Shown: positions 46,774 through 56,102 of the stretch, one piece after another
Layout of the letters: each line of letters starts with the position of its first letter
Numbering within the stretch: the first letter of the stretch is position 1
Assembly: GCF_043945595.1 (NCBI RefSeq)
Contig: NZ_JBIFNP010000001.1
Coordinates: forward strand, 6,510,001 to 6,574,000
DNA from: Paenibacillus_S sp043945595
Lineage (GTDB): Bacteria; Bacillota; Bacilli; Paenibacillales; NBRC-103111
Direction: 5' to 3'
DNA length: 64,000 nucleotides
Translations under genes and position numbers: made by a program
Notes under the pieces: generated by a model
Database searches by the model: none
What the model was told of the DNA's origin: nothing
The model's input: the letters and a program-made list of their open reading frames with translations, nothing else

Positions 46774-48378
46774 CTACTTTTTGCCCAGCTCGCTCGGATT
46801 CGATCCGTAATGCTTTTTGAAAATCGAACTGAAATAAGCTACATTTTTATAGCCGACCTTCTCGGCAATTTCATAGATCATATGCTTCCCTTCCGCAAGC
46901 AGCGCCTTGGCCTTCTCCATCCGGACGCGGATCAAATAGTTCGTGAACGTTTCGCCCGTCGCCTTCTTGAACATCCGGTTCAAGTAATTGCGGGACAAGT
47001 ACAGCTGCTTGGACAAGTCCTCCAAGCCGATTTCCTCCGCATAGTGCTCATGCGCGTAATGAATCATGAAATCGATCGCTTCCTTATGCTTCGAATGCTC
47101 GTTCCACCCGCGGTGCGAGGCAATGCCGTGAATTTTGTGCTCGAGCCACGCCCCCAGCTCTTCTACCGTATGCACCTTGGCAATCTGCTGGCTGACCGGC
47201 TGATCCGGAAATAAGTCGTCCAGCACGATCCCCGTGCTGTACAAGGAATAGGCGAGAATCGTCCACAGCTCCGAGCATAAGTACTGCAGATAGGCCGGCG
47301 TCACCGAAGGCATGCGGCGAAGCTGCTCCAAATAATCGCCGACAATCTGAAGCGTCGCCTCTTCCTTCGCATAGACGATCGCCTCGGCGAGCTCCTGATA
47401 AAACTTGATCGGCCGGATTTGAAAAGGAGACTCGGCCGCCTCCAGCCCCCTGCCCGCAGGCTCCTCCGCCAGCGTTTGCTGCAGCAAATCGAGGAAGGCC
47501 TGTTCCGTCGAATCGGACAGCTCCTTCCAGTCTGCCGTCACCCCGCCGAGACCGGTCCGCATGCTCAGCTTGAGGTAGGTCCGGGTACATTCCGCGATTC
47601 GCTCTCCTATCCGCCTGATCGAAGCGGCCGCTTCCTTATCCGGCTGATCTATCGGAATATGAAATACGATAGCCGCATGATGGCTGTGCAGCTCGATAAA
47701 TTCCGAAGCAGGCCAATCTTCCTCCAGTACCTCACAGATGATGTTAGCAAGCGCAAACCGGAACAAGCTCCAATCCGTCAGCGTCAGGTTCGAGACACCG
47801 TCCGTTCCCGTCAGCTCGATTCCCATGACCAGATGCTTATGCTTAAGCCAGATGCTGTCCGCAGGTCCCAGCAGGTGGGCTTCCGCCATCGTCCGATCCA
47901 AGGTTCCGGTGACCACCGATTTCAGCCATTCCTTCTGCACAAACGGCTCATACATCATCAGCCGGTTCCGGGTCTGCTCCTGCTCCAGCTTCTCCAGTTC
48001 TTTCGTCTCCAGCTCCCGGATTACCCGCTCGAGCACCTCTCCAAGCTCCTCCATCGTGACGGGCTTGGATAAATAATCGCTCACCTGAAGCCTCAACGCT
48101 TGACGGGCGTATTGAAAGTCGGAATATCCGCTCAAAATGACGATTTCTCCTTGAAATCCGTCCTGCTTCAGCTGCTCGATCATTTCCAGGCCGTTCATGA
48201 CCGGCATATAAATATCCGTTATAACGATATCCGGACTCGTTTCCCGGATTACCCTAAGCCCTTCCTCCCCGTCCATCGCCTCGCCGACCCATTCCGCCTC
48301 CAGCCGCTCCCATGGAATCGACTTCTTCATTCCTTCCAGCACTTGGAAGTCGTCGTCAATAATAAGCACTCTCCACAT
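46774..48378 (-). CDS. AraC-type response regulator (module 3)
   Basis: 534 residues. The receiver domain (MWRVLIIDDDFQVLEGMKKS; Asp in IVITDIYMPVMNGLEM; KP in YLSKPVTMEEL) is followed by a linker of about 300 residues and a C-terminal AraC DNA-binding domain (LEDLSKQLYLSRNYLNRMFK, IAEKVGYKNVAYFSSIFKKH). The ATG at 48378 has GGGGGAG 8 bases before it and overlaps the kinase gene end by 23 bases. It is the cognate partner of that kinase and probably activates the divergent or adjoining transport genes. Confidence 0.93.
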   Translation of the reverse strand: MWRVLIIDDDFQVLEGMKKSIPWERLEAEWVGEAMDGEEGLRVIRETSPDIVITDIYMPVMNGLEMIEQLKQDGFQGEIVILSGYSDFQYARQALRLQVSDYLSKPVTMEELGEVLERVIRELETKELEKLEQEQTRNRLMMYEPFVQKEWLKSVVTGTLDRTMAEAHLLGPADSIWLKHKHLVMGIELTGTDGVSNLTLTDWSLFRFALANIICEVLEEDWPASEFIELHSHHAAIVFHIPIDQPDKEAAASIRRIGERIAECTRTYLKLSMRTGLGGVTADWKELSDSTEQAFLDLLQQTLAEEPAGRGLEAAESPFQIRPIKFYQELAEAIVYAKEEATLQIVGDYLEQLRRMPSVTPAYLQYLCSELWTILAYSLYSTGIVLDDLFPDQPVSQQIAKVHTVEELGAWLEHKIHGIASHRGWNEHSKHKEAIDFMIHYAHEHYAEEIGLEDLSKQLYLSRNYLNRMFKKATGETFTNYLIRVRMEKAKALLAEGKHMIYEIAEKVGYKNVAYFSSIFKKHYGSNPSELGKK

Positions 48379-50119
48379 GAAGCTTCTCCCCCACCTCGAG
48401 TTTATTGTGAATCGCCGGCAGCAGCACAACCGCCTCCGTCCCTCCGCCTTCTCTGCTGCGAAGCTGTACTCCGTACGGCTGTCCGAAATAAGCGTCCATC
48501 CGGTCGATGACATTCCTTATCCCATAGCCGCCCGTTTTGCGCGGCTTGGGCAGATCCCAGCCCTGCTTCAATCCTACGCCGTTGTCGGTCACGGCAATCT
48601 CGATATCCGGGCCGCGGCGGCGGACGGTCACATGGACTTCGCCCGTTCGTCTTCCGTGGAAACCGTGAATAAACGCGTTCTCTACAAACGGCTGGATCGT
48701 AAGCCGGGGAATATACAGCTCCTGCAGTTCCTCATCGGCTTCGATCGAGTACACGAGCCGTTCTCCCCAGCGGATATGCTGAATTTGCAAATAATAGTCG
48801 ACATGCATCAGCTCGTCGCGGATCGGGATAACCGTCTCGCCGTTCGATAGGCCGATACGGAACATTTTGCCCATCAGCGACACGATTTTACTAATCTTCG
48901 CCTGTCCCGAATCAATCGCGATCCAGTTCAGCTGATCCAGCGTGTTATATAGAAAATGCGGATTGATCATCGCCTGAAGCGCCAAAATTTCGGCCTCCCG
49001 CTGGCGTTTATGCTGGGCCTGCAGCGATTGAAGCAGCTCCTCGATCCGCTCCATTTGTCTGCGGTAGCCGCTAAACAAGCTCCCGAACTCGTTCTTGTAG
49101 TCCGTCGGGAGATCGGTCATCGCATTCCTTGCCGGAACCCGCCCCATGATGGAGAGCAGCAGGCGAATCGGCCTCGTAAACTGCCGCGACAGGAACAGCG
49201 TGAAGAACGAAGCTACGAAAATAGCCGCCAAGCCAACCGACACCAGGATGTAGGCCAGGCGGACGCTGCCCTGCACGATGTTCTTCCAAGGTGTCAGCTC
49301 TACCAGCATCCAGTCGGAGCGCGCTTTGCTCCATACTAACAGAGACTCCTCCCTGTGATCTGCAGACAAATGAATGTAGTTCGATTTCTCCTCTTTGCTG
49401 CGGATCAGCTCCAGCTCTTTGTCGCTAAGCGCAGGATTGCCGATCCTGGCGATCGTCTTCCCTCCCGCATCCAGCAGCAGCCGGTTCCGGTCCTTACCGT
49501 CATTCTCTCCGCGAACGAGGCCTTCGATAGCCGAAGCCTTCACATTCAGCATCAGCAGACCGTAATATTTATCGGAGTTGTTATACAGCTTTCGGGCGAA
49601 GCTGACAAATTGCTGCGGTCCCGTATTGGTGGGCAGCGTATGCTCGCCGATCCAGGTAAAGTCGTTCTGCTGAATTTCCGGGTACCACTTCTCCTCCCGG
49701 ACGTGCTGCATATCGAGTATTTGAACCGGCGCCTGCGCATCAGTCAGTGACGGATTGTCCAGATACAAGTAAATCGACTGGACCATCGTCGTGCTGTAGG
49801 TGATACTCGACAGCATCCGAAGCATGTCTTCCCTGCGCTTCAGCCGTTCAAAGGGATCCTTCTCCGAGGGATCGTAGCCGATCGTGGTCATATTCCTGGA
49901 AGCCGCAAGCGACATTTGCTCAATCGACCTGAGCTGAATATCCAGCTGCTTGTTCAGCTCGCTGAGCAGATCCTGCTGGTAGTATGACGTATTGTCCGCC
50001 AGCTCCCGGGAGGTGATGCTGTAGCTGACCCAGGTGAACACAAGCAGCAGTAAAGCGATACATGCGGCGAAGCTGCTAAAAAACAAGCGGTCGATCCGGA
50101 CATTTTTAAATAAGTTCAT
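48356..50119 (-). CDS. YesM-type sensor histidine kinase (module 3)
   Basis: 587 residues, intact. It has an N-terminal helix (LFFSSFAACIALLLLVFTWV), an extracellular double-Cache-like sensor domain (about residues 45-280), a second helix (LAYILVSVGLAAIFVASFFT), HAMP, phospho-acceptor region ILALQAMINPHFLYNTLDQL, and HATPase (FVENAFIHGFHGRR, VTDNGVGLKQ, YGIRNVIDRM). The ATP lid is short, in contrast with the module 1 kinase. It is coupled to its response regulator by a 23-base overlap. Confidence 0.93.
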   Translation of the reverse strand: MNLFKNVRIDRLFFSSFAACIALLLLVFTWVSYSITSRELADNTSYYQQDLLSELNKQLDIQLRSIEQMSLAASRNMTTIGYDPSEKDPFERLKRREDMLRMLSSITYSTTMVQSIYLYLDNPSLTDAQAPVQILDMQHVREEKWYPEIQQNDFTWIGEHTLPTNTGPQQFVSFARKLYNNSDKYYGLLMLNVKASAIEGLVRGENDGKDRNRLLLDAGGKTIARIGNPALSDKELELIRSKEEKSNYIHLSADHREESLLVWSKARSDWMLVELTPWKNIVQGSVRLAYILVSVGLAAIFVASFFTLFLSRQFTRPIRLLLSIMGRVPARNAMTDLPTDYKNEFGSLFSGYRRQMERIEELLQSLQAQHKRQREAEILALQAMINPHFLYNTLDQLNWIAIDSGQAKISKIVSLMGKMFRIGLSNGETVIPIRDELMHVDYYLQIQHIRWGERLVYSIEADEELQELYIPRLTIQPFVENAFIHGFHGRRTGEVHVTVRRRGPDIEIAVTDNGVGLKQGWDLPKPRKTGGYGIRNVIDRMDAYFGQPYGVQLRSREGGGTEAVVLLPAIHNKLEVGEKLHVESAYY

Positions 50120-50201
50120 GGAAGCTCCCCTTCCTTAGGCTGAAGAAACCGGGGTTCTCGCCTGTGCCGGACGATATCTCGGTCCTATAGATCTCGAAAC
50201 T

Positions 50202-50235
50202 GCAAAAAAGCTGCATAAAATCGCAGCTTTTTCGC
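50202..50235. terminator. Terminator between module 3 permeases and kinase
   Basis: AAAAAAGCTGC pairs with GCAGCTTTTT around an 8-base loop. It lies between the MalG-type gene and the kinase gene on the same strand, so it probably partly separates permease and regulator transcription. Confidence 0.8.
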
Positions 50236-50251
50236 TATAACGTCTATGATT

Positions 50252-51098
50252 TTACCCTTTCACCGCACCGGAGGCAATGCCGTCCACAAAATGGCGCTGA
50301 GCCATGAAGAAGATAATGAGCGAAGGAATGACCGATACGAGAGACATGGCCAGCAGCTGACCCCAAGGCAGTGCGGATTGGCTGTCCACGAACAATTTCA
50401 GCGCCAGCCCAACGGTATATTTATCCACTGAGTTGATATACAGCAGGTGGCCGAAGAAATCGTCCCAGTTCCACAGGAAGCAGTAGATGGCAACCGTAAC
50501 GAGCGCAGGCTTGGTCAAAGGCATAATGATGCGCCAGTAAATGCCGAACCAGCTGCAGCCGTCCATTTTGGCCGATTCGTCCAGGTCGCTTAGGAATTGC
50601 CCGGATAAACTGAATGAGCAGAAAAATAAAGAACGGTCCGCCGATGCCGCCCGCCAGTGCGTGCGGTACATAGAACGGTAAATACGAATTAACCCATCCG
50701 AATGCGTTGAACATAATGTACTGGGGAACCATCGTCACTTGGCTCGGCAGCATCAGCGTCACCATCAGAATGGAAAACCAGAAGCTTTTGAGCGGAAAAT
50801 CGAGACGCGCGAAGCCGAAAGCGACGATGCTGCAGGAGAGCACGGAGGTGATCAGAACGCCCAGAATCAGCTCGAACGTGTTGATATAGAAATGCGTGAA
50901 CGAATATTTCGGCAGCGCATACCATCCGTCGGTGAAGTTGCTCCACAGCCAGTTGGTCGGAAACAGGCTCGGCGAGCTCATCTCGTCATTGGATTTAAAG
51001 GCGGCGCCGACCCACCACAGAATCGGATAGACCATGATGACACTGAATACGGTAAGGAAAATATGGGAGCCGATAGAACGGCGCATTGTTGTATTCAT
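50252..51098 (-). CDS. CUT1 sugar ABC permease, MalG type, frameshifted (module 3)
   Basis: About 281 residues after removing one extra base near 50600 (FLLIQFIRAIP then SDLDESAKMDGCSWFGIYWR). Six transmembrane helices; the EAA loop DLDESAKMDGCSWFGIYWRI spans the break, so the repair is well supported. The protein ends GIASGAVKG. The start ATG overlaps the stop of the MalF-type gene (ATGA), which couples their translation. Confidence 0.88.
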
Positions 51099-52054
51099 TT
51101 TTTTCTGCCTCCTTCTGTTTCGTAGAACACCCAGTAACGGGATGACGCGAAGATCAGCGCCGTCGCCAATGCGATAATAATAAGCAGAATCCAGGCCAAA
51201 GCGGAGGCATAGCCCATGTCATAGCGGGCAAACGCCCGGTCGTACAGGTAAAGCGCATACATATAGGTCGAATTCACCGGTCCGCCTTTTGTAATAATGA
51301 ACGCCTGGGTGAACATCTGGAACGAGCCGATCGTTTGCAGCACCAGGTTAAAGAGCAGCACCGGAGAAAGCATAGGCAGCGTGATGCTGAAAAATTGTCT
51401 GAGCTTCGAAGCGCCGTCTACGGAAGAAGCTTCATACAGCTCCGTTGGAATTTGCTTGAGTCCCGCCAGGAAAATAACCATGGAGGAGCCGAACTGCCAA
51501 GCCACCAGCAAAATTAATGTCCCTAACGCCGTCCCGGGACTGCTGATCCAGCTGATTCCCTTCACGCCGAACACGCTTAGAAATTTATTGATAAAGCCGT
51601 CGATCCCGAAAATATTTTTCCACAATACCGCCACCGCAATGCTGCTTCCGATCAGTGAAGGCAGGTAAATCAGCGTCCGGTAGACGGAGATGCCTTTGAT
51701 CTTCTTATTAAGCAGCATGGCAACCAGCAGCGCGCTTAACAGCTTCAGAGGGACGGACAGAACGACGAACAGCAGCGTTACATAGAGCGAAGTGCGGAAC
51801 ATATCGTCATCGGTAAAAATACGCTCATAGTTGCGCATGCCCACCCATTCGGGAGTATCCAGCAGCGTAAACTTGGTAAACGAATAATAAACGGACCGGA
51901 TCATCGGCCACAGTGTCAGCAGAAGAAAACCAAGCAGCCAAGGGGAAATGAATAAGTAGCCGGCCCAGGGCGACTCCCAGCGGCCTTTCAGCGTGAAAGC
52001 GGCGCTCCTTTTCTGAACCTGCTTCCGGGTGAGGGTAGTCGGTTGTGTGCTCAT
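51095..52054 (-). CDS. CUT1 sugar ABC permease, MalF type (module 3)
   Basis: 319 residues. A basic N-terminal tail (LTRKQVQKRSAAFTLKGRWE) is followed by six transmembrane helices and the EAA loop ELYEASSVDGASKLRQFFSI. The ATG at 52054 follows AAAGGTGG by 7 bases; the longer frame upstream lacks a ribosome site. It leads module 3, whose binding protein is, unusually, encoded after the kinase and regulator. Confidence 0.92.
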   Translation of the reverse strand: MSTQPTTLTRKQVQKRSAAFTLKGRWESPWAGYLFISPWLLGFLLLTLWPMIRSVYYSFTKFTLLDTPEWVGMRNYERIFTDDDMFRTSLYVTLLFVVLSVPLKLLSALLVAMLLNKKIKGISVYRTLIYLPSLIGSSIAVAVLWKNIFGIDGFINKFLSVFGVKGISWISSPGTALGTLILLVAWQFGSSMVIFLAGLKQIPTELYEASSVDGASKLRQFFSITLPMLSPVLLFNLVLQTIGSFQMFTQAFIITKGGPVNSTYMYALYLYDRAFARYDMGYASALAWILLIIIALATALIFASSRYWVFYETEGGRKK

Positions 52055-52314
52055 AACGGGTCCACCTTTTCTTAGAAGAATGACTTGTACCTTCAGTATA
52101 AAAGCGGAGGCCCGCAGCGAAAATGAGGGGATTGAACACATCTTCACCAAAATCGAACACAAACCCGCCCTAAGACGACAGTTGTTTCTAAAACCTCCTA
52201 TTTTTCTATGAAGGATTCGACAACGCCTAAAGCCGAACTAATATATAGAGAGAAAAACGGCAAATCGCACCGTGTTTTTTGTTTTCCTACACTATTCTGG
52301 AAGGAGTTGCTTGT

Positions 52315-53026
52315 ATGGAAAGCTTTTGGCAGATCCGGGAATTTTCCAAGATCATCGGCAAGCATCACAATACGGTCGACGGATGGTTCAAACAGCTGGA
52401 GGAACGCCGGATCCACTACATTAACCGGGCCGGTCACGAAAAGGTGTATGACGAGCTAGATCTGCAGATCGCTCAATATATTTATGAATGGCGGGAGAAG
52501 GGCTGGTCGCTGGAGGGCATCTTCGGCCAGCTGCCGGAGCATTTCGAGCTGCGTCCTTTTCCAAGCGGGTACGACCTGCCTCCCCAGCTGCAGACCCCGC
52601 AGTTTGACGTGATCAAGAATCAGCTCGTTTCGGAGATGCGGTCAGCGTTCGAAGAGGTAGCCGCAGCCCAGCTCAAGGAACTGGAACGGATGTTTGAGCA
52701 GTGGCATCAGCCGCCGGCAGAGACAGCTCCTCTTCCCTTGTACCCTCCAGGCCAGGAGCTGCGCAAGCAGCGTCTCGCCGATGTAATTACACGCAAGCGG
52801 ATTGAAATTCAGCTGGAGCAGACGGCCCTTCGCCTGTGGTCCGAACAAGCCGGCCTCCGAACGGATGCGCAGGGTAGGCTTATTCCGCAAGGAGGAGAAC
52901 CGTGAGCTAAGGGAGCTGTTCATAAAAAATTACGTGAACAAATATTTCGCCGACCGGGTACGGGACGAGCTGGACTGGGTCGAGCTGGATTGGCAGGGGA
53001 TGAACGAAGAGCAGGAAATACATTAG
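52315..53026 (+). CDS. MerR-like DNA-binding protein, frameshifted
   Basis: About 236 residues after removing one extra base near 52882 (GRLIP to KEENRELRELFIKNYVNKYF). An N-terminal MerR-type helix-turn-helix (IREFSKIIGKHHNTVDGWFK, then the wing with HYINRAGHEKVYDE) is followed by a helical coiled-coil region rich in Glu/Gln and an acidic tail. The layout recalls RacA-type and other MerR-like chromosome-binding proteins more than metal-sensing MerR, since no cysteines are present. The ATG at 52315 has AAGGAG 8 bases upstream. The target is unknown. Confidence 0.72.
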
Positions 53027-53029
53027 ATA

Positions 53030-53058
53030 TTGTATTTTTATTCATTTTATTGTATAAA
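53030..53058 (+). promoter_or_regulatory. argC promoter with ARG box (AhrC/ArgR operator)
   Basis: TTGTAT (53030-53035), a 17-base spacer and TATAAA (53053-53058) form the promoter. Overlapping the -35, TGTATTTTTATTCA (53031-53044) is the complement of TGAATAAAAATACA, one mismatch from the Bacillus ARG box core TGAATAAAAATKCA. Arginine repression is predicted. Confidence 0.7.
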
Positions 53059-53119
53059 TATAGACACATATCCTTGCTGCTTCTCTTAGGATATATTCAT
53101 GGAATGAGGAGTGCCGCAT

Positions 53120-54096
53120 ATGACGTACAAAGTATTTGTCGACGGGCAAGATGGAACCACCGGCCTGAAAATCTATGATTACTTATCCCGCCTCTCCGAC
53201 ATCGAGGTTCTGCAGATTCCTCCGGAGCAGCGCAAAGATCCCGAGACACGCCGTCTTCTGCTGAATGCAGCCGACGTCGTGTTTCTTTGTCTGCCGGACG
53301 AGGCCGCGCGGGAGTCCGTCTCGCTGATTGAAAACCCACGGACCCAAATCATTAACGCGAGCACCGCGTTCCGTACGGACCCGGCCTGGGCATACGGGCT
53401 GCCGGAGCTGAAGCCCGCCCAGAGGGAAGCCATCCGGGAGTCAAGCCGGGTGTCGGTCCCCGGCTGCCATGCAACGGGGTTCATTCTGAGCCTGCATCCG
53501 CTCGTAGCGGCGGGCATCGTTCCCCGCGACTACCCGGTAGCCTGCTTCTCTATAACCGGATACAGCGGCGGGGGCAAAAAGCTGATCGCCTTATACGAAG
53601 CGCCGCGCGTACCCGGCTCGCCGCTGCATATCCCGCGCCATTATGCGCTGACGCAGGCCCATAAGCATACGCCGGAAATGCAGATGTATGCAGGGCTGGA
53701 TTACGCCCCCCAGTTCACACCGGTCGTATCCGATTTCTATCAGGGACTCGCGATGTCGTTGCCGTTAGCGCCAAGATGGCTCCACAAACCGGTCCAGGCA
53801 CGCGAAGTGCATGAGCTGCTGGCGGCCTACTATGCGCACGAGCCTTTCGTCAAGGTCATGCCTTACCAGGCCGAGGCTGAGCTCGACCAGGGCCATTTCA
53901 ATCTGGGGCCTGTCAGGATACGAACACCGTCGAGCTGTTTGTGTTCGGTCAGGGAGAGCATATCCAGCTGCTGACGCGGTACGATAATTTGGGCAAAGGC
54001 GCTGCCGGAGCAGCTATCCAGAATATGAATCTCCTGCTGGGGCGCGATGAAGGTCAAGGGCTGCAGATGGCAAGTCCGATGCATTGCAGCGGTTAA
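53120..54096 (+). CDS. argC: N-acetyl-gamma-glutamyl-phosphate reductase, type 2, frameshifted
   Basis: About 325 residues after restoring one missing G in the run near 53912 (FNLG-ACQDTNTVELFVFGQG). It catalyses the NADPH-dependent third step of arginine synthesis. The short type 2 form is recognised by YKVFVDGQDGTTGLKIYDYL, VVFLCLPDEAARESV, INASTAFRTDPAWAYGLPEL, the catalytic Cys in SVPGCHATGFILSL, and FSITGYSGGGKKLIALYE. The ATG at 53120 has AGGAG 8 bases before it. It stands alone: no argJ, argB or argD follows, and a terminator closes it. An ARG box upstream fits its role. Confidence 0.93.
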
Positions 54097-54159
54097 GCGG
54101 GTGCGGCAGTGGGGGGTCCATATCGCGGAAGCACCCGATATGTAAAGCAGTCTGATCAC

Positions 54160-54215
54160 ACGAAAAGCTTCCGAAGGCACGATGCAAGCGGCCGCCGGAA
54201 GCTTCTTTTTCTTTT
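54160..54215 (+). terminator. Rho-independent terminator after argC
   Basis: GAAAAGCTTCCG pairs with CGGAAGCTTCTTTTTC across a GC-rich loop (GGCCGCC). Confidence 0.82.
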
Positions 54216-54338
54216 ATTGTAGTTCTATGAATCCGAAGCGGCGTGACCCCGCAGTATAACAAACTGCGGGCCGGGTGAGCCCCTTCCGCCAGCCTGGAGC
54301 AACTTCCCTTGTACGGTACGTTATATGTAACCCGCTTC

Positions 54339-54671
54339 CTATCCTCGGCTGCCCTCCGCTCCCTGCCGCCCAGGCGAGATGCCGGAGCAAGGGCGAAAGA
54401 GCCCCTTTTTGACGATGGCATCCGCCAGCTCCGCATCCTTCATCACAATATCCATATCCGGGACCCGGACAATGAAGCTGCGCCGCTGCCGGTCATACAC
54501 AACCTCCCCCGCGGGCTCCAGCTCATACAGAGGCATCTCGCCCGCAGGCACCTTCTTCATCTCATGCAGCAGCACGAAGACCTCCCCCCAGAAGGGCAAA
54601 TCTTCATCCCGGCTGCAGACGGCAATCGTTTCCCGCAGACGCTCCGCGAGCGCCTCCTTCCTCGACGTCAT
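54339..54671 (-). CDS. Hypothetical protein coupled to an LLM oxidoreductase
   Basis: 110 residues. Mixed alpha/beta sequence: SRKEALAERLRETIAVC, FWGEVFVLLHEMKKVPAGEM, SFIVRVPDMDIVMKDAELAD, then an arginine/glycine-rich tail. The ATG overlaps the stop of the luciferase-like gene (ATGA), so the two are cotranscribed and coupled. I do not recognise a family. The low-complexity tail (ISPGRQGAEGSRG) could be an out-of-frame extension caused by another indel. Confidence 0.6.
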   Translation of the reverse strand: MTSRKEALAERLRETIAVCSRDEDLPFWGEVFVLLHEMKKVPAGEMPLYELEPAGEVVYDRQRRSFIVRVPDMDIVMKDAELADAIVKKGLFRPCSGISPGRQGAEGSRG

Positions 54672-55696
54672 AGGCCGCCCCCGCTTCCCGTCCGGGAATC
54701 CAGCTGAAATGCCTCCGCCAACAGCTGGTACGACTTCAGCTTCGCCTCCAGGCTGTGGGTGATCGTAATAACCATCAGCTCATCCGCCTCGTACTGAGCG
54801 GCGAGCTGAAGCAGACGCTCCTTCACCTGCTCCGGCGTCCCGACGATCATCCGTCTCCGATTGTCCTCGATCCGGCTCCGGTCGTACTCCGAATACGGGA
54901 AGTTACGCGCCATCGCCGGCGTCGCCACGCCTGCGGTCTGCCGGTTTTTCTCGCGTAGCAGCAGTGTAAGATCCAGGCTGGAGGCCATCTCCTCCGCCTC
55001 CTCCCCGGTCTCGCCGCAGAACGCGTGAATCGCGACCAGCGTCTGCGGCTTATCCCCCTCCGCGGAAGGCTTGAATGCACGCCGGTACGCCCGCATCTCA
55101 TCGGCGCCCCCGTAGCCGTTAATGAAGTGGGCGAAGGCGAAGCCCGCCCCCCGCTCCGCGGCCAGCTTGGCGCTCTCGCCGCTTGAGCCGAGCAGCCACA
55201 GCTGCGGTGCCGTGTCGATCAGCGGCATCGCCCGCAAATCGGCAAGCGGATGCGAGTCGGGCAGCGCATCGTGCAGATAGGCGGCGAGGTCGTCTATCTG
55301 CTCCGGGTAGCGGTCAGTCCCCCTGCCCCTCCCCTCTTGAAGCGCCTGTGTAGCAAGCGGCATCCCTCCCGGCGCGCGCCCGATCCCCAAATCGATGCGT
55401 CCAGGATACAGCGCCTCGAGCAGACGGAAATTTTCCGCGACCTTGTAGGCGCTGTAATGGGGCAGCATAACCCCTCCGGAGCCGACACGCAGCGTTGTCG
55501 TCCGCGCAGCCAGATGGCTGATCAGCACCTCAGGGCTCGACCCTGCCAAGCTCGCCGTAAAATGATGCTCCGATACCCAGAACCGGTAATATCCCAGCTT
55601 CTCCGCTTCCTGCGCCAGCTTTGCCGTATTCGCCAGCGCTTCCGCCGCGGTACTGCCCACCGAAACCGGCGATTGATCCAATATGCTTAACCGCAA
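54668..55696 (-). CDS. LLM-class flavin-dependent oxidoreductase (luciferase-like)
   Basis: 342 residues of the bacterial luciferase-type barrel that uses reduced FMN. Typical blocks are RLSILDQSPVSVGSTAAEAL, YYRFWVSEHHFTASLAGSSP, VGSGGVMLPHYSAYKVAENF, YPGRIDLGIGRAPGG and PQLWLLGSSGESAKLAAERG. The LGSS motif and length match the YtmO/YhbW-type group. A TTG start at 55696 fits AGGAGGGG 10 bases upstream; the frame extends further without a site. It is the first gene of a two-gene operon. The substrate is not predictable. Confidence 0.9.
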   Translation of the reverse strand: MRLSILDQSPVSVGSTAAEALANTAKLAQEAEKLGYYRFWVSEHHFTASLAGSSPEVLISHLAARTTTLRVGSGGVMLPHYSAYKVAENFRLLEALYPGRIDLGIGRAPGGMPLATQALQEGRGRGTDRYPEQIDDLAAYLHDALPDSHPLADLRAMPLIDTAPQLWLLGSSGESAKLAAERGAGFAFAHFINGYGGADEMRAYRRAFKPSAEGDKPQTLVAIHAFCGETGEEAEEMASSLDLTLLLREKNRQTAGVATPAMARNFPYSEYDRSRIEDNRRRMIVGTPEQVKERLLQLAAQYEADELMVITITHSLEAKLKSYQLLAEAFQLDSRTGSGGGL

Positions 55697-55732
55697 CCTA
55701 ATTCCCCTCCTAGCTTGTATATGCCTGAGCAC

Positions 55733-56102
55733 GTATATGTTTCGTCTATCTTGTAGTATACATGAAGTTGCAATACAACGCGGCAGACCCCTGGGCTAAT
55801 TGGCAAAACAGACAGAGAAACGTCCGTATTATCAAGTTCCGACCTGCCTTCACTGGCAGCAGCCCCTTTAGAGCATGCCTGCCGCATGAACTATTTTTCC
55901 ATAAAATTGGATAGCATATGCTAAAGCCCGCGATTCCGCTCACGCTGGCCGGCCCGGAGCACGAAGCCGTATAGGCCCAGCTGCATACAGCGGCTACCCT
56001 CTTCCCATTTCGGCTAAAAAAAACTTTAGATTTCACATGCAACATCATCCCGCCCTCTTGCGTTACTGGATATATCATCCAAATGGGGAGTGGTTTTTTC
56101 GC
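55733..56102. other. Gene-free stretch
   Basis: About 370 bases between divergent genes. The part next to the LLM gene is AT-rich and probably carries its promoter. I found no supported ORF, operator or terminator in the rest; it may hold a decayed gene. Confidence 0.4.

Noticed and set aside
55733..56102. Possible decayed gene between the LLM gene and the IseA-like gene
   Set aside because: No frame gives a recognisable or well-initiated protein on either strand.
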